DNA of 52,007 bases from Paenibacillus rigui (GTDB taxonomy: Bacteria; Bacillota; Bacilli; Paenibacillales; NBRC-103111): the NCBI RefSeq assembly GCF_002234615.1, contig NZ_NMQW01000062.1:1-52007 (forward strand), given 5' to 3'. Below, in pieces: positions 19,105 to 27,351 of the stretch. The translations under genes were made by a program, and so were the position numbers. Within the stretch, counting starts at the first letter, position 1. Each line of letters starts with the position of its first letter. The notes below the pieces were generated by a model that saw only the letters and a program-made list of their open reading frames with translations, had not been told where the DNA came from and did no database searches.

Positions 19105-20340
19105 TCACTTCGAAACCTCTTCGATTTTAATAGCTCTTGTATGCTGGGTATGGCTCCAATTTTGATTATTGCTGGTGAAAAAAGCCCATATCGTTACTGG
19201 CATCCATGTCAGCAAAAAGAGAAAATACGGGATATACCCTAAAAAAGCTTTGAACGGCTTTTTCTCTATCATAAGAACGACCGGCGTTTGCAGATACAGC
19301 ACAGCGCTCACCAAAACCCAAAACCAGTCAGGGAGAATTTGCATTATGCCCCAACGGTCGATGGCCGAGGTCGCCACTTGGAAGTACAGCATAAAGCTGT
19401 AAGCCATATAGATCAAGAACCGAAAAGGCTGAAACAAGTAAATCGCCGCATCCAGCTGGGCCAGGCTTCTGTTAATCACCGATACTTTGATAAGCTTCCA
19501 AAAATACTGTCTTGCACAATAAAAATGTCCCTGCATCCATCTTAAACGCTGACGTAAAGAGCTTCTTAGCCCGACCGGCTTTTCATCGTATACAATTGCA
19601 TCGTGAGCCCAAGTCGGGTAAACTCCGCGCTCGACACAGCGTGCGGTAAATTCCACATCCTCGGTAAGTGATTGCGCGCCCCAGCCGATTTCTTTTAGTA
19701 GACCGGTCTCCACACAAATCCCTGTTCCTCCGAGGACGTTCGGAAGCCCGAGATTATAACGAGCGAGCTGCCAGATCCGATTCATGTACCAATACATCAA
19801 GGCATAAGATAAAGTCACCCAAGAGTCGTAAGGATTTTTCGTTTCTAAATAACCCTGAACCACCTTGTAGCCGTTTGATAGTTTTTCGTTCATTTCCAGC
19901 AAAAAATTGGAGCTGATCAAATTATCCGCGTCCAAGATAATCACCGCGTCAAACTCACGGTCGAGCTTCCATAGCTGCTGATTAAGCGCCCATTCGATCG
20001 CATGGCCCTTTCCCCGCTTCGCCTGTCGGTTTCGCTCCAGCGTATGAACGTGAAGCGATTGGGCGATTTCCACGGTACGATCCGTACAATGATCGCAGAT
20101 GACAAACGTCTCGTATAGCGACTTCGGATAATCAAGCTTTTGCAAGTTTTCCAGTAAGGAACCGATGACCGCTTCTTCATTATGCGCAGCAATCAAGATA
20201 GCAAAGGATTTCTCAACGGGCTTTGTGCGGGACTCCTTTTTTCTTGTAAATCCTGCAAATCCAATAATGACTTGATAGACCCCGATTCCGCCAACAATCA
20301 TCTGCATAAAAGTAAACAAAGCATTCAAGACGCTGCCCAT
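19105..20340 (-). CDS. Membrane glycosyltransferase family 2 (processive type)
   Basis: About 411 residues. An N-terminal membrane helix is followed by a GT-A domain with [21 protein letters not shown], the DxD motif LDADN, TEDVEF, and the QxxRW motif (QRLRW) typical of processive beta-glycosyltransferases such as PgaC/IcaA and BcsA. Three to four membrane helices follow (about 285-400). QxxRW and the flanking helices imply polymerisation and translocation of a polysaccharide from a UDP-sugar. AGGGTGG stands 8 bases before the ATG at 20340; GTG at 20352 is an alternative with no site of its own. It lies within the permease/ATPase/adaptor operon. B. subtilis YdaM is a GT2 enzyme that works with the DUF2334 protein YdaL, and a DUF2334 gene lies divergently at the head of this operon. 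Confidence 0.87.
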   Translation of the reverse strand: MGSVLNALFTFMQMIVGGIGVYQVIIGFAGFTRKKESRTKPVEKSFAILIAAHNEEAVIGSLLENLQKLDYPKSLYETFVICDHCTDRTVEIAQSLHVHTLERNRQAKRGKGHAIEWALNQQLWKLDREFDAVIILDADNLISSNFLLEMNEKLSNGYKVVQGYLETKNPYDSWVTLSYALMYWYMNRIWQLARYNLGLPNVLGGTGICVETGLLKEIGWGAQSLTEDVEFTARCVERGVYPTWAHDAIVYDEKPVGLRSSLRQRLRWMQGHFYCARQYFWKLIKVSVINRSLAQLDAAIYLFQPFRFLIYMAYSFMLYFQVATSAIDRWGIMQILPDWFWVLVSAVLYLQTPVVLMIEKKPFKAFLGYIPYFLFLLTWMPVTIWAFFTSNNQNWSHTQHTRAIKIEEVSK

Positions 20341-20376
20341 CTGCATAACCACCCTATTGAAAGTCTTAAGCCGCTG

Positions 20377-22818
20377 CTATTCATAGTTCAAAACATCCTT
20401 AACGGGTAATTTAGATGCCCTCCATGCAGGTGCAAAGCTCGCCGATGCGGATACCAAGAGGACCACCGAAAGCCAAACGAAAACACCCTTGTAAGAATAA
20501 ATATAATCGAGCGGTGCTTGAAAAAGGGACATGCCTACTTCATAGCAAATCATTTGGCTGATCGGAATGGCAAAAAGAACAGCACCAGCCCAACTCATCA
20601 GTCCGATAAAAGCACCCTCAAAAATAACGATTCTCCAAATCGCATAATCGGTCGCGCCAATACTGCTCATGATCCCGATCTCCCGGGTTCGCTCCAGCAT
20701 GTTCAACCCCATCGTACCCGTCAAACTCAAGGCTGCAACCAGAACAAGCACAAGAGACATGATGGTCAACAAGACCGTAATAATGCTGTATTTGGTTTCC
20801 TGCACCTTGCGGATATCCGCCGAAAGCATCGGAGAATTGACCTTAATCCCACGCTCCTCTAGATATTTCGCGGTTGCGGCAGCAATGGTTGCCTGTTGAT
20901 CGCGATCCTGCTCATTCGTCTTGACCTGGATCATCGAAGCCATTTGATCAGCATCGTTGAGGCGGGTAAGCGTCGAATAATCGGCATAACCGTCGACCTC
21001 GGCAGGAGCTGCGGCAAAACCAACCACACGAAAGCGATACTGCGAACCTTTAAACCGCAGCTCAAGCTCATCGCCGATGCGGATATCCGTTTCCTGCCTA
21101 AGCAGGTAGGTATTCAGCACAATTTCATTTTCATCCCCGGAACGGAACCATCGTCCTTGGACAATCTTCGGTAAAATAAAAGTCGAATCAGCCGGTGGAG
21201 CCACAATCGACCAATCCTGGCTTTTCGACCCGTCCGTGCGTAGGCGAGTGGCCATATGCTGATACCAGCTTTCCACTCTAGCGACCCCCGGTACCTCCGA
21301 AGCAAGCCGTTCCGATTCTTGCTTAGGCTGAGGGGAGCTGAAGCCGATCCGAAAATCATAGTTCGAATACTTCAAAACATTTTCGATCGTTTGCTGAATC
21401 GATTCCTGCACGCTAAATACGGAAATGACGACGGCTCCTCCCAGGCTGAGCGTAAATAAGGTGAGAAGCAGTCTGCCTTTTCGACGAAACGTATTGCGAA
21501 GGGATAACGCCAGCGGTCGAGATACGAAACGGAACATTTTCAAAGCGTTCTCAAACCTTGACTGTCCGAACCGGGTTTGATCCAACAGCCCTCCGATCGC
21601 AACGCGTTCAGGGATCCGGGTTCCCATAACAACCGGAATGCACGAGACCAGCAGGGGGAGAACCAGTCCAACCCCGATCTGCTGAACGATCACAAGAGCG
21701 GAGCTTCCATCCTTTATTGATTGAAAATGCAAAAGCTGCAAGGACCGCCGTGTAATCCATTCAGCCGCCCCCAAGCCCAAGGGGACACCGACAACTAATG
21801 CCAGCAATCCGAGAATCGCAATGCTCCCCATATACATGCCGATCAGCGTTCCCGTACTTGCCCCTGTTACCTTCATTACGCCGATTTGGCGCAGTTGGCC
21901 GATAATAATCGCGAAGATCGTATTGATAATCAAAGTGGAACCCAAAACCATAATGAGCAGCCCGAAGACTTGAAGAATATAGGAAATCGAGACCACGAGA
22001 TCATACGCCCAATGCTTCCCGGGAGGCGGAATGGTGATGGTAAACACGTTAATATCATTATCATTTAACAGATCCCGAACTTTTATGGCCACATCATTCA
22101 AATGCTTGACGTCCGATTCGTTCGTCTCCACCTTAAGAGCAAGCGTATTAAAGGTCGGAGATAGATCGAATTGATTCAGCGTTTCCAGGGTGACATACCC
22201 ATAGCATCTTCCCGTGATGTATGCTGAATCCCTCAAAGGATCGGTAACCACACCCGTGATTCGCAGCTTGGGAACGAGCCCGTTCCCCAAATCCATCCAT
22301 ACTGAATCGCCCACCATGAGATTGAGATACTGCATACTCGTTTCGTCCAAAAACAGTTCACCGTCAGCAGGGGGCCACTGACCTTGCCTAGGATAAACTT
22401 TGTCCATATTCATACCCGGAAAATCTTTCGCAGCAAAGAGCTGAAATTCCTTCCATTCCGTATCAACCGGGCGGTTCTCTCCGCCGCTCGCAGCATTGAT
22501 TCGCCCATATATGGTTTTTTTCGCCTCTACAGCTTTAATGTCTGGCTGGTTGCTCACGATTTGTACAATATCACGGCCAAACGATTCGGAGAGAATCGTA
22601 ATATGGGAAGGGTTAGATTCCTCATAGCTATTCTCCATTCCCTGTATAAAAACGGACTTGGATTGCCCGATCATTCCAACGCCGATTACACCTAATGCAA
22701 TGGACAGTACCACCAATAGCGTGCGTGGCTTCTGAATCCACAAATCCCGCCATACTTTACGCCAACGAATACAATGCAGCGATTGTCCCTCCTCTTTCGC
22801 ACGTCCCCTGTTGCCCAT
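20377..22818 (-). CDS. FtsX/MacB-type ABC transporter permease
   Basis: An 813-residue permease with the duplicated FtsX layout: an N-terminal membrane helix (TLLVVLSIALGVIGVGMIGQS), a large extracytoplasmic MacB-PCD-like domain, three helices near residues 275-390, then a second half with another helix (LLLTLFTLSLGGAVVISVF), an extracellular domain, and three C-terminal helices ending near FAPAWRASKLPVKDVLNYE. It pairs with the ATPase two genes downstream. The ATG at 22818 has no ribosome site, and a perfect TATAAT lies 8-13 bases upstream of it. GAGGAGGG precedes an in-frame CTG at 22779, so the true start may be CTG or the mRNA may be leaderless. It is the first gene of a four-gene operon with gaps of a few to about 40 bases. 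Confidence 0.88.
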   Translation of the reverse strand: MGNRGRAKEEGQSLHCIRWRKVWRDLWIQKPRTLLVVLSIALGVIGVGMIGQSKSVFIQGMENSYEESNPSHITILSESFGRDIVQIVSNQPDIKAVEAKKTIYGRINAASGGENRPVDTEWKEFQLFAAKDFPGMNMDKVYPRQGQWPPADGELFLDETSMQYLNLMVGDSVWMDLGNGLVPKLRITGVVTDPLRDSAYITGRCYGYVTLETLNQFDLSPTFNTLALKVETNESDVKHLNDVAIKVRDLLNDNDINVFTITIPPPGKHWAYDLVVSISYILQVFGLLIMVLGSTLIINTIFAIIIGQLRQIGVMKVTGASTGTLIGMYMGSIAILGLLALVVGVPLGLGAAEWITRRSLQLLHFQSIKDGSSALVIVQQIGVGLVLPLLVSCIPVVMGTRIPERVAIGGLLDQTRFGQSRFENALKMFRFVSRPLALSLRNTFRRKGRLLLTLFTLSLGGAVVISVFSVQESIQQTIENVLKYSNYDFRIGFSSPQPKQESERLASEVPGVARVESWYQHMATRLRTDGSKSQDWSIVAPPADSTFILPKIVQGRWFRSGDENEIVLNTYLLRQETDIRIGDELELRFKGSQYRFRVVGFAAAPAEVDGYADYSTLTRLNDADQMASMIQVKTNEQDRDQQATIAAATAKYLEERGIKVNSPMLSADIRKVQETKYSIITVLLTIMSLVLVLVAALSLTGTMGLNMLERTREIGIMSSIGATDYAIWRIVIFEGAFIGLMSWAGAVLFAIPISQMICYEVGMSLFQAPLDYIYSYKGVFVWLSVVLLVSASASFAPAWRASKLPVKDVLNYE

Positions 22819-22825
22819 ATTCTAC

Positions 22826-22831
22826 ATTATA
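22826..22831 (-). promoter_or_regulatory. Perfect -10 box at the operon head
   Basis: TATAAT on the minus strand, 8-13 bases before the ATG of the FtsX-type permease. Transcription from it would begin at about the ATG itself. I do not see a good -35 at 17 bases. It could instead be chance in AT-rich sequence. Confidence 0.4.
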
Positions 22832-22971
22832 AGCAATCAAATTCATTTTTTCGACAGATTTCGCAATTATTACACTACAGGTCGTTTCAGTCAGAACCCT
22901 AATGCTTTATACTTTAGGCATATTATCGATTTCGTTGGATAAAAGGGTGCACTTGGGAGGGCTTCGATTTC

Positions 22972-24885
22972 GTGCGATTGAGTATACGATGGATCATAAT
23001 AACTACAGGCATCATCCTTTTGGCGGGAATCAGCGCTACCCTTTATACCATTAGGGGTACAAACACCTATCCGAACGTCAACAAAAAACACGCTATGCTG
23101 CGGTTGGAAGACATCGGACCCGGCGGCTATTACTCCAGTGAAGAAAGCTTAGGCCAATTACGCGCAGTGCTCGACGAATTGCATCAACAGCATATCCCGT
23201 TTCAAATTGCTCTCATTCCCCATTGGAAAAGCATGCGAAGCGATCATTCCTGGTACGAGAAGGGATTGGACCAGCCGGGCGATGACCCCTACTTGAATAA
23301 GTTCATTCATCTTCTTCAAACTGCGGAAAAGCAAGGGGCTCTCATCGGCATGCACGGGTATACCCACCAATACGGAACGGAGGCCCGCGGGGACGGATAT
23401 CAAAACAGCGCCATCGGCCGGGAATTTGCAGTCCCCGATGCGCCGGAAACCGATGAAGCCTCTTTCGCCGCCGAACATATCGAGCAAAGCTTAACCGCGT
23501 TTGAACGGGCCGGACTTCACCCTGCCTTTTGGGAATCTCCCCATTACAAGAGTACCCGTGAACAGGAAAAAGTTTTCCGTTCTTACGTAGGGATTCTTTA
23601 TCAACCGGATTTTTATTCCCTGAGATCGTTTCATGACCTCAACATGTACGAGAACGAGAATGCTTTAGGAAAGGAAACCCTCGGTTCGGTCTATGTGCCA
23701 GCGCCTCTGAAATATATTCACGACGGCAACTCGGTCGAGCAAGTGTTGACAAAAGCCGCAGACTATACCGGTCTAGCCTCTTTATATTTCCACCCGCTGC
23801 TCGAGTTTTCTTACCTAGAGCCTGTACAAGACTCCGACGGCCATACACAACGACGTGACGGTCTTCCGGAATACCGTTATAAAGCCGATGCTTCCTCACC
23901 GTTACAACGGTTGACCGCCGGTATGGCCAAAGAGGGCTACCGCTGGGTTGCGCTCTCGGAAACGGTCCCATTTTCTCCTGCGCATCGGGTTGTTGTGCCG
24001 CCCGGGACTCAAACCAGCCAACTGCTCATCGGCAATTTTACCGGAAAAGGGCATGCCGATCTGGCTATTCGATATACGGACCGGATTGAAAGGATTCCCG
24101 GCGATTATCAATGGCCCCGTAACCGGCCGCAGGCTCCTGCTCAGGTCTGGCTTACCCAAGACTTTAAGCCGGAGGATCGGCTGTGGGTATCCGACTTGAA
24201 CCACGATGGCAAGGATGATCTGGTCCAATACCGTTATGAAACCGGCGAGGTGCTGGTCTATTACTCCACCGGTCAGTCATGGAGACTGCCTGCTCCTTAT
24301 GGACAGCTTCCTATAGGGCTGGAGAACGTACAGTTATACCGTGCAGATGCTGCAAAGCCGCCTGTCTTTATCGCGCAAAAAGGAGACCAGCTGATGCTGG
24401 TCTCCGGTTTAACCAAACTGAACGGCCCGGATTCAACCATGATTAAGCTCCCTACGGGCGCAAAATGGGGAATCGGGCATTTTCAAAGCAGATGGCAGAA
24501 CGATACCGCTGTGTACGGGCGGGACGGAACCGTCACGATTTATCCGAATCATGAAAGTGAACCTCTCGGCTTCCGTTCGCCGGTAACCTTATCGGTCAAA
24601 CGGCAGGAAAAAGATACACAGATGCTGATTATGGATTCGAATGGTGATGGTAAAAGCGATCTCGTCTTCTATGAACCCTATAGAGGGGTTTGGCAGGTGT
24701 ATCTCAACAAAGGGGAGCTGCACTTTGAACCTATGGACAACGCCTATGGACCTTGGGCTCGAGGAGAGGGACGAATTGCGGTTTCCGGGGACTTCGATGG
24801 CAACGGGAAAGAGGATATCGGCTCTTTCAATCCGGACAGAGCTGCTCTGGATCTGTCTCTGTCCTTTCAGCCCTCCGCCCCTTAA
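22972..24885 (+). CDS. DUF2334 polysaccharide-deacetylase-like protein with FG-GAP repeats
   Basis: 637 residues from a GTG start at 22972 behind GGGAGGG. Residues about 4-25 form a membrane anchor or signal. Residues about 40-345 are a DUF2334 deacetylase-like barrel: LRLEDIGPGGYYS supplies the catalytic/metal-site acidic residue, IPFQIALIPHW follows, and GMHGYTHQYG supplies metal-ligand histidines. Residues about 355-635 contain FG-GAP/VCBS-like beta repeats with Asp-rich calcium motifs (DLNHDGKDDL, DSNGDGKSDLVFY, DFDGNGKEDIGSF). The first half resembles B. subtilis YdaL, which is linked to exopolysaccharide with the glycosyltransferase YdaM. Here the gene is divergent (153-base gap) from an operon containing a GT2 enzyme. 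I infer deacetylation of the exported glycan outside the membrane. The C-terminal propeller-like repeats are an unusual addition that could bind glycan or wall. Confidence 0.85.
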   Translation: MRLSIRWIIITTGIILLAGISATLYTIRGTNTYPNVNKKHAMLRLEDIGPGGYYSSEESLGQLRAVLDELHQQHIPFQIALIPHWKSMRSDHSWYEKGLDQPGDDPYLNKFIHLLQTAEKQGALIGMHGYTHQYGTEARGDGYQNSAIGREFAVPDAPETDEASFAAEHIEQSLTAFERAGLHPAFWESPHYKSTREQEKVFRSYVGILYQPDFYSLRSFHDLNMYENENALGKETLGSVYVPAPLKYIHDGNSVEQVLTKAADYTGLASLYFHPLLEFSYLEPVQDSDGHTQRRDGLPEYRYKADASSPLQRLTAGMAKEGYRWVALSETVPFSPAHRVVVPPGTQTSQLLIGNFTGKGHADLAIRYTDRIERIPGDYQWPRNRPQAPAQVWLTQDFKPEDRLWVSDLNHDGKDDLVQYRYETGEVLVYYSTGQSWRLPAPYGQLPIGLENVQLYRADAAKPPVFIAQKGDQLMLVSGLTKLNGPDSTMIKLPTGAKWGIGHFQSRWQNDTAVYGRDGTVTIYPNHESEPLGFRSPVTLSVKRQEKDTQMLIMDSNGDGKSDLVFYEPYRGVWQVYLNKGELHFEPMDNAYGPWARGEGRIAVSGDFDGNGKEDIGSFNPDRAALDLSLSFQPSAP

Positions 24886-24893
24886 ATTTGCAC

Positions 24894-24916
24894 GGAGGGA
24901 TACCTCCATTATTTTT
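24894..24916 (+). terminator. Short terminator after the DUF2334 gene
   Basis: GGAGG (24894-24898), loop GATA, CCTCC (24903-24907), then ATTATTTTT. It begins 9 bases after the stop. The stem is short but followed by a reasonable T-run. Confidence 0.55.
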
Positions 24917-24954
24917 GCCAGTTCTAGTGCTTCTTTCCGCAAATACACCTACAT

Positions 24955-25287
24955 TTAAACGCTCAATGCTTTACCCTTGTATGCCCATTTGAAAAGCTTA
25001 GCCATAATTGCATTAAAATATTCGATAAACTGAAAGATTTGCTTCTGCAAGTGCAAGGTGCTTTTGAAATTTCCGCGCTTGAGCAGCCGACGAACCAAAA
25101 TGCTGAACCATAACTCGATCATGTTTAGCCAGGAACAGTGCTTGGGCGTATAAACGAATCGGATGCGATGCGACGGATCGGCCAAAAATGTGTTTAGTCC
25201 ATCGACGATAAATATCCATTCGGCTTGCGGATCGGTTGTGATCAACTGCGCGATATAGGCGGCAAAATCGTTTCGGAATCCAGCACT
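24955..25287 (-). pseudogene. C-terminal remnant of an IS630-family transposase
   Basis: The frame reads FIVDGLNTFLADPSHRIRF, VYTPKHCSWLNMIELWFSIL, then a basic tail and FIEYFNAIMAKLFKW. This is the DDE-domain end of IS630/Tc1-type transposases (D-N-h, H-SWLN-iE-wFs). The frame is open upstream to a TGA near 25300 (...GFRNDFAAYIAQLITTDPQ); nothing of the N-terminal two thirds remains and I see no terminal inverted repeats. It lies in the 456-base gap between the DUF2334 and SDR genes and marks an old insertion. Confidence 0.8.
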
Positions 25288-25341
25288 AGCTTTACGGAAT
25301 ACTCAGAAACTGCTCGGTTAAAATGGTACTGATGTATAGCT

Positions 25342-26070
25342 TTACCAAGCTACAACTCCATGATCATCAAAAAAGCCACCCGTTGGGCCATCACTATTTA
25401 CTGTGGCAAGCTTCACTACAATGGAAGCAGCTTGTTCAACTGAACGATAGCCACTATTACCATTTAAATCGGTAGCTGTAAAGCCAGGACAAACCGAGTT
25501 GACCTTAATAGGAGTATCTCTTAGTTCTTTAGCAAAGAAAACGGTTATAGCATTTACAGCTGTTTTGGAGCTATTGTAGGCAAGCGAATTCACACTATAA
25601 AATTCAGATGTTGGGTCTGAATTCAAATTTAAAGAACCCAATCCGCTGGAAAGATTAATGATTTTCCCGGCAGAAGACTTTTTGAGCAATGGGAGCATTG
25701 CTTTAGTGACAGAAAATACGCCGAAAACGTTCGTCTCAAATGTACTTTTCAGAACGGACAGTTCCAGTTCACTTGGAGGTGTGTTGCCTTCAAAAAATAC
25801 GCCTGCATTATTAATCAAGATATCAAGGTATCCATATTCTTGTTCAATCCATTCTTCTGCGGATAGAACGGAGCTGGGGTTTGTGACATCAAGAACAACT
25901 GTTTTAGCTTTAATGTTCTCCGTTTCCAATAACTTTACGGCTTCTTGTCCTTTATCTCCGCTTCTTGCTCCTATTAAAATCTCATAACCCATTTTTCCCA
26001 ATTGTCTTGCTGTCTCAAAACCAATACCTTTGTTTCCACCTGTGATTAATACGATCTCGGATTTATTCAT
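25342..26070 (-). CDS. Short-chain dehydrogenase/reductase (SDR)
   Basis: A 242-residue classical SDR. The NAD(P) loop is ITGGNKGIGFETA (about 8-20), NNAG is near 88, and the active site is a Ser in NLSSGLGSLN with YNSSK giving the catalytic Tyr and Lys (about 165-169). An Arg follows the first strand (GARSGD), favouring NADPH. GGGAGG precedes the ATG at 26070. The gene is divergent from an HxlR regulator, with a dyad in the 175-base gap. HxlR proteins commonly control a neighbouring oxidoreductase in response to electrophiles, so reduction of a reactive carbonyl is a fair inference. The substrate is unknown. Confidence 0.88.
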   Translation of the reverse strand: MNKSEIVLITGGNKGIGFETARQLGKMGYEILIGARSGDKGQEAVKLLETENIKAKTVVLDVTNPSSVLSAEEWIEQEYGYLDILINNAGVFFEGNTPPSELELSVLKSTFETNVFGVFSVTKAMLPLLKKSSAGKIINLSSGLGSLNLNSDPTSEFYSVNSLAYNSSKTAVNAITVFFAKELRDTPIKVNSVCPGFTATDLNGNSGYRSVEQAASIVVKLATVNSDGPTGGFFDDHGVVAW

Positions 26071-26203
26071 AAAATTGCCTCCCTAATCTATTCTCTAAAA
26101 CATGCTACTAAAAAGTATTTAATTACTATATTTTTTACAGCTACTGATTATCAACTCCTTTCATTTCTGATATAGTTAGTATAGTGAAAAGGATTAATAA
26201 TTG

Positions 26204-26228
26204 TAAGTACGCACATTTTTGTAACTTA
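26204..26228. promoter_or_regulatory. Candidate HxlR operator
   Basis: TAAGTAC, ten bases, then GTAACTTA: an imperfect dyad 17 bases before the HxlR start and within the divergent SDR/HxlR promoter region. Its position suits autorepression together with control of the SDR gene. Found by eye only. Confidence 0.5.
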
Positions 26229-26245
26229 ATGAATGGAGTGGCAAT

Positions 26246-26593
26246 ATGGGATATGGATTAAACCAATATGGAGATTGCAGCGAAGATGTTATAAGGGCCT
26301 GCCCTGTTGAAATGGCCTTACATGTAATAGGGGGAAAATGGAAGGGGATCATTATCGACATTTTATCCAAAAAACCGGTTAGATTTAATGAGATGAGACG
26401 GCTGATACCGGGAATTTCGCAACGAATGTTGACTTTACAGCTCAGAGATCTCGAGGAGGATGGAATTGTGAAAAGGGTAGTAGATGATAATATCGTGCCA
26501 CCCAAAGTAGAATACTCCCTAACTGAACAAGGAAATAACTTATCGGGTATCATCGATTCTTTAAGAGTATGGGGAAAAGAATTTCTATCCTAA
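26246..26593 (+). CDS. HxlR-family (winged-helix) transcriptional regulator
   Basis: A 115-residue MarR-like winged helix of the HxlR family. ACPVEMALHVIGGKWKGIII is the family hallmark and includes the conserved N-terminal cysteine that senses electrophiles or oxidants in relatives such as YodB and HypR. It continues with RFNEMRRLIPGISQRMLTLQ (recognition region), LRDLEEDGIVKR, and the wing VEYSLTEQG. GGAGTGG precedes the ATG. It probably represses the divergent SDR gene and itself through the dyad at 26204-26228. An additional cysteine near residue 11 (GDCSED) could allow a disulphide switch. Confidence 0.9.
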   Translation: MGYGLNQYGDCSEDVIRACPVEMALHVIGGKWKGIIIDILSKKPVRFNEMRRLIPGISQRMLTLQLRDLEEDGIVKRVVDDNIVPPKVEYSLTEQGNNLSGIIDSLRVWGKEFLS

Positions 26594-26764
26594 GTCTGCT
26601 CCGGAATGTTCTTTTTGTATTTAAAAATAACTCCGTCAGAAAATATCCTGCTCGGCTCCTGCAAACCGTCCACTATGAATTCGCCCTATTTATGGTACGG
26701 TTCACCGTGGACTGTCAACAGTAAATCAGACAACTTAAATCCTGCTGCTATATGGGGAGTGTTT

Positions 26765-27004
26765 TTACATCCATTTGCGGCATATTTGAAGATAGCGGCA
26801 GGTCAGATTCAAACTGCTTTCGAACAAAAACACCTTCCCTATGGGGTACTCCGGCATAATCCATGTAGCCTCGCTGGTAGTAGCCACCATATAGAACTTT
26901 TTCACTCCAAGTTTCATGAGCCGCTCCTGCTCCGCATTATTGTTCGTGATTGCCGCAAATGGAATCTGCCGTCTTAGTAATTCGTCCCGCGGCTTCTTAG
27001 GCAC
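26765..27004 (-). other. Short unrecognised ORF behind the riboswitch (possible gene remnant)
   Basis: A 79-residue frame from GTG at 27004, with an in-frame stop three codons upstream and no ribosome site. It reads like real protein: IPFAAITNNNAEQERLMKLG, then GVKKFYMVATTSEATW, suggests alternating strand and helix, followed by MPEYPIGKVFLFESSLNL. I do not recognise the family. It lies directly downstream of the c-di-AMP riboswitch on the same strand, so it may be what remains of the riboswitch-controlled gene. The surrounding 26594-26764 and 27171-27351 show nothing else I can support. Confidence 0.35.
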
Positions 27005-27040
27005 AGTAAACTAACCGTGTCTTGCACACGACAATCGTTG

Positions 27041-27170
27041 CCTCTCTCGATACGCTTGCGAGGTTAGCTGCCGGATTCGGGCGTGAGAGTCGCCCTACTC
27101 GGGATCAGTTAATCTGCCCCAAGATTCACCCCATGGCTTTGATCACAAGCTTCATCATCCTCTCTCCACC
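27041..27170 (-). promoter_or_regulatory. ydaO/yuaA-type c-di-AMP riboswitch
   Basis: On the minus strand, GGGGTGAATC (27123-27132) is followed by a variable hairpin, AGTAGGGCGACTCTCACGCC, then CCGAATCCGGCAGCTAACC (27062-27080) and TCGCAAGCG. These are the most conserved blocks of the ydaO-yuaA aptamer, which binds cyclic di-AMP and usually turns off ion transporters or cell-wall hydrolases when c-di-AMP is high. The 5' part is less typical to my eye, so the aptamer may be partly degraded. A small CGTGT/ACACG hairpin follows at about 27014-27028. It precedes only the short ORF ending at 26765. Confidence 0.75.
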
Positions 27171-27351
27171 TGAGCTACCGTTTTACTTGAACAAACAGTG
27201 TTTAAGTAATCGATAATTTGAAGGACAAATTCATTGATTATCTTCGATTTACTACATACAGCTAATGTTCTCTTCATATTTCTACTAATTAACGCAAAAT
27301 GTAGAATAACGGACTCCTGAACTGTGACCCTTGGCTGTCTTCAGTATTTTT

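Noticed and set aside
24955-25341. A functional IS630 insertion sequence
   Set aside because: Only the C-terminal third of the transposase frame remains, and no terminal inverted repeats or TA duplication are visible.
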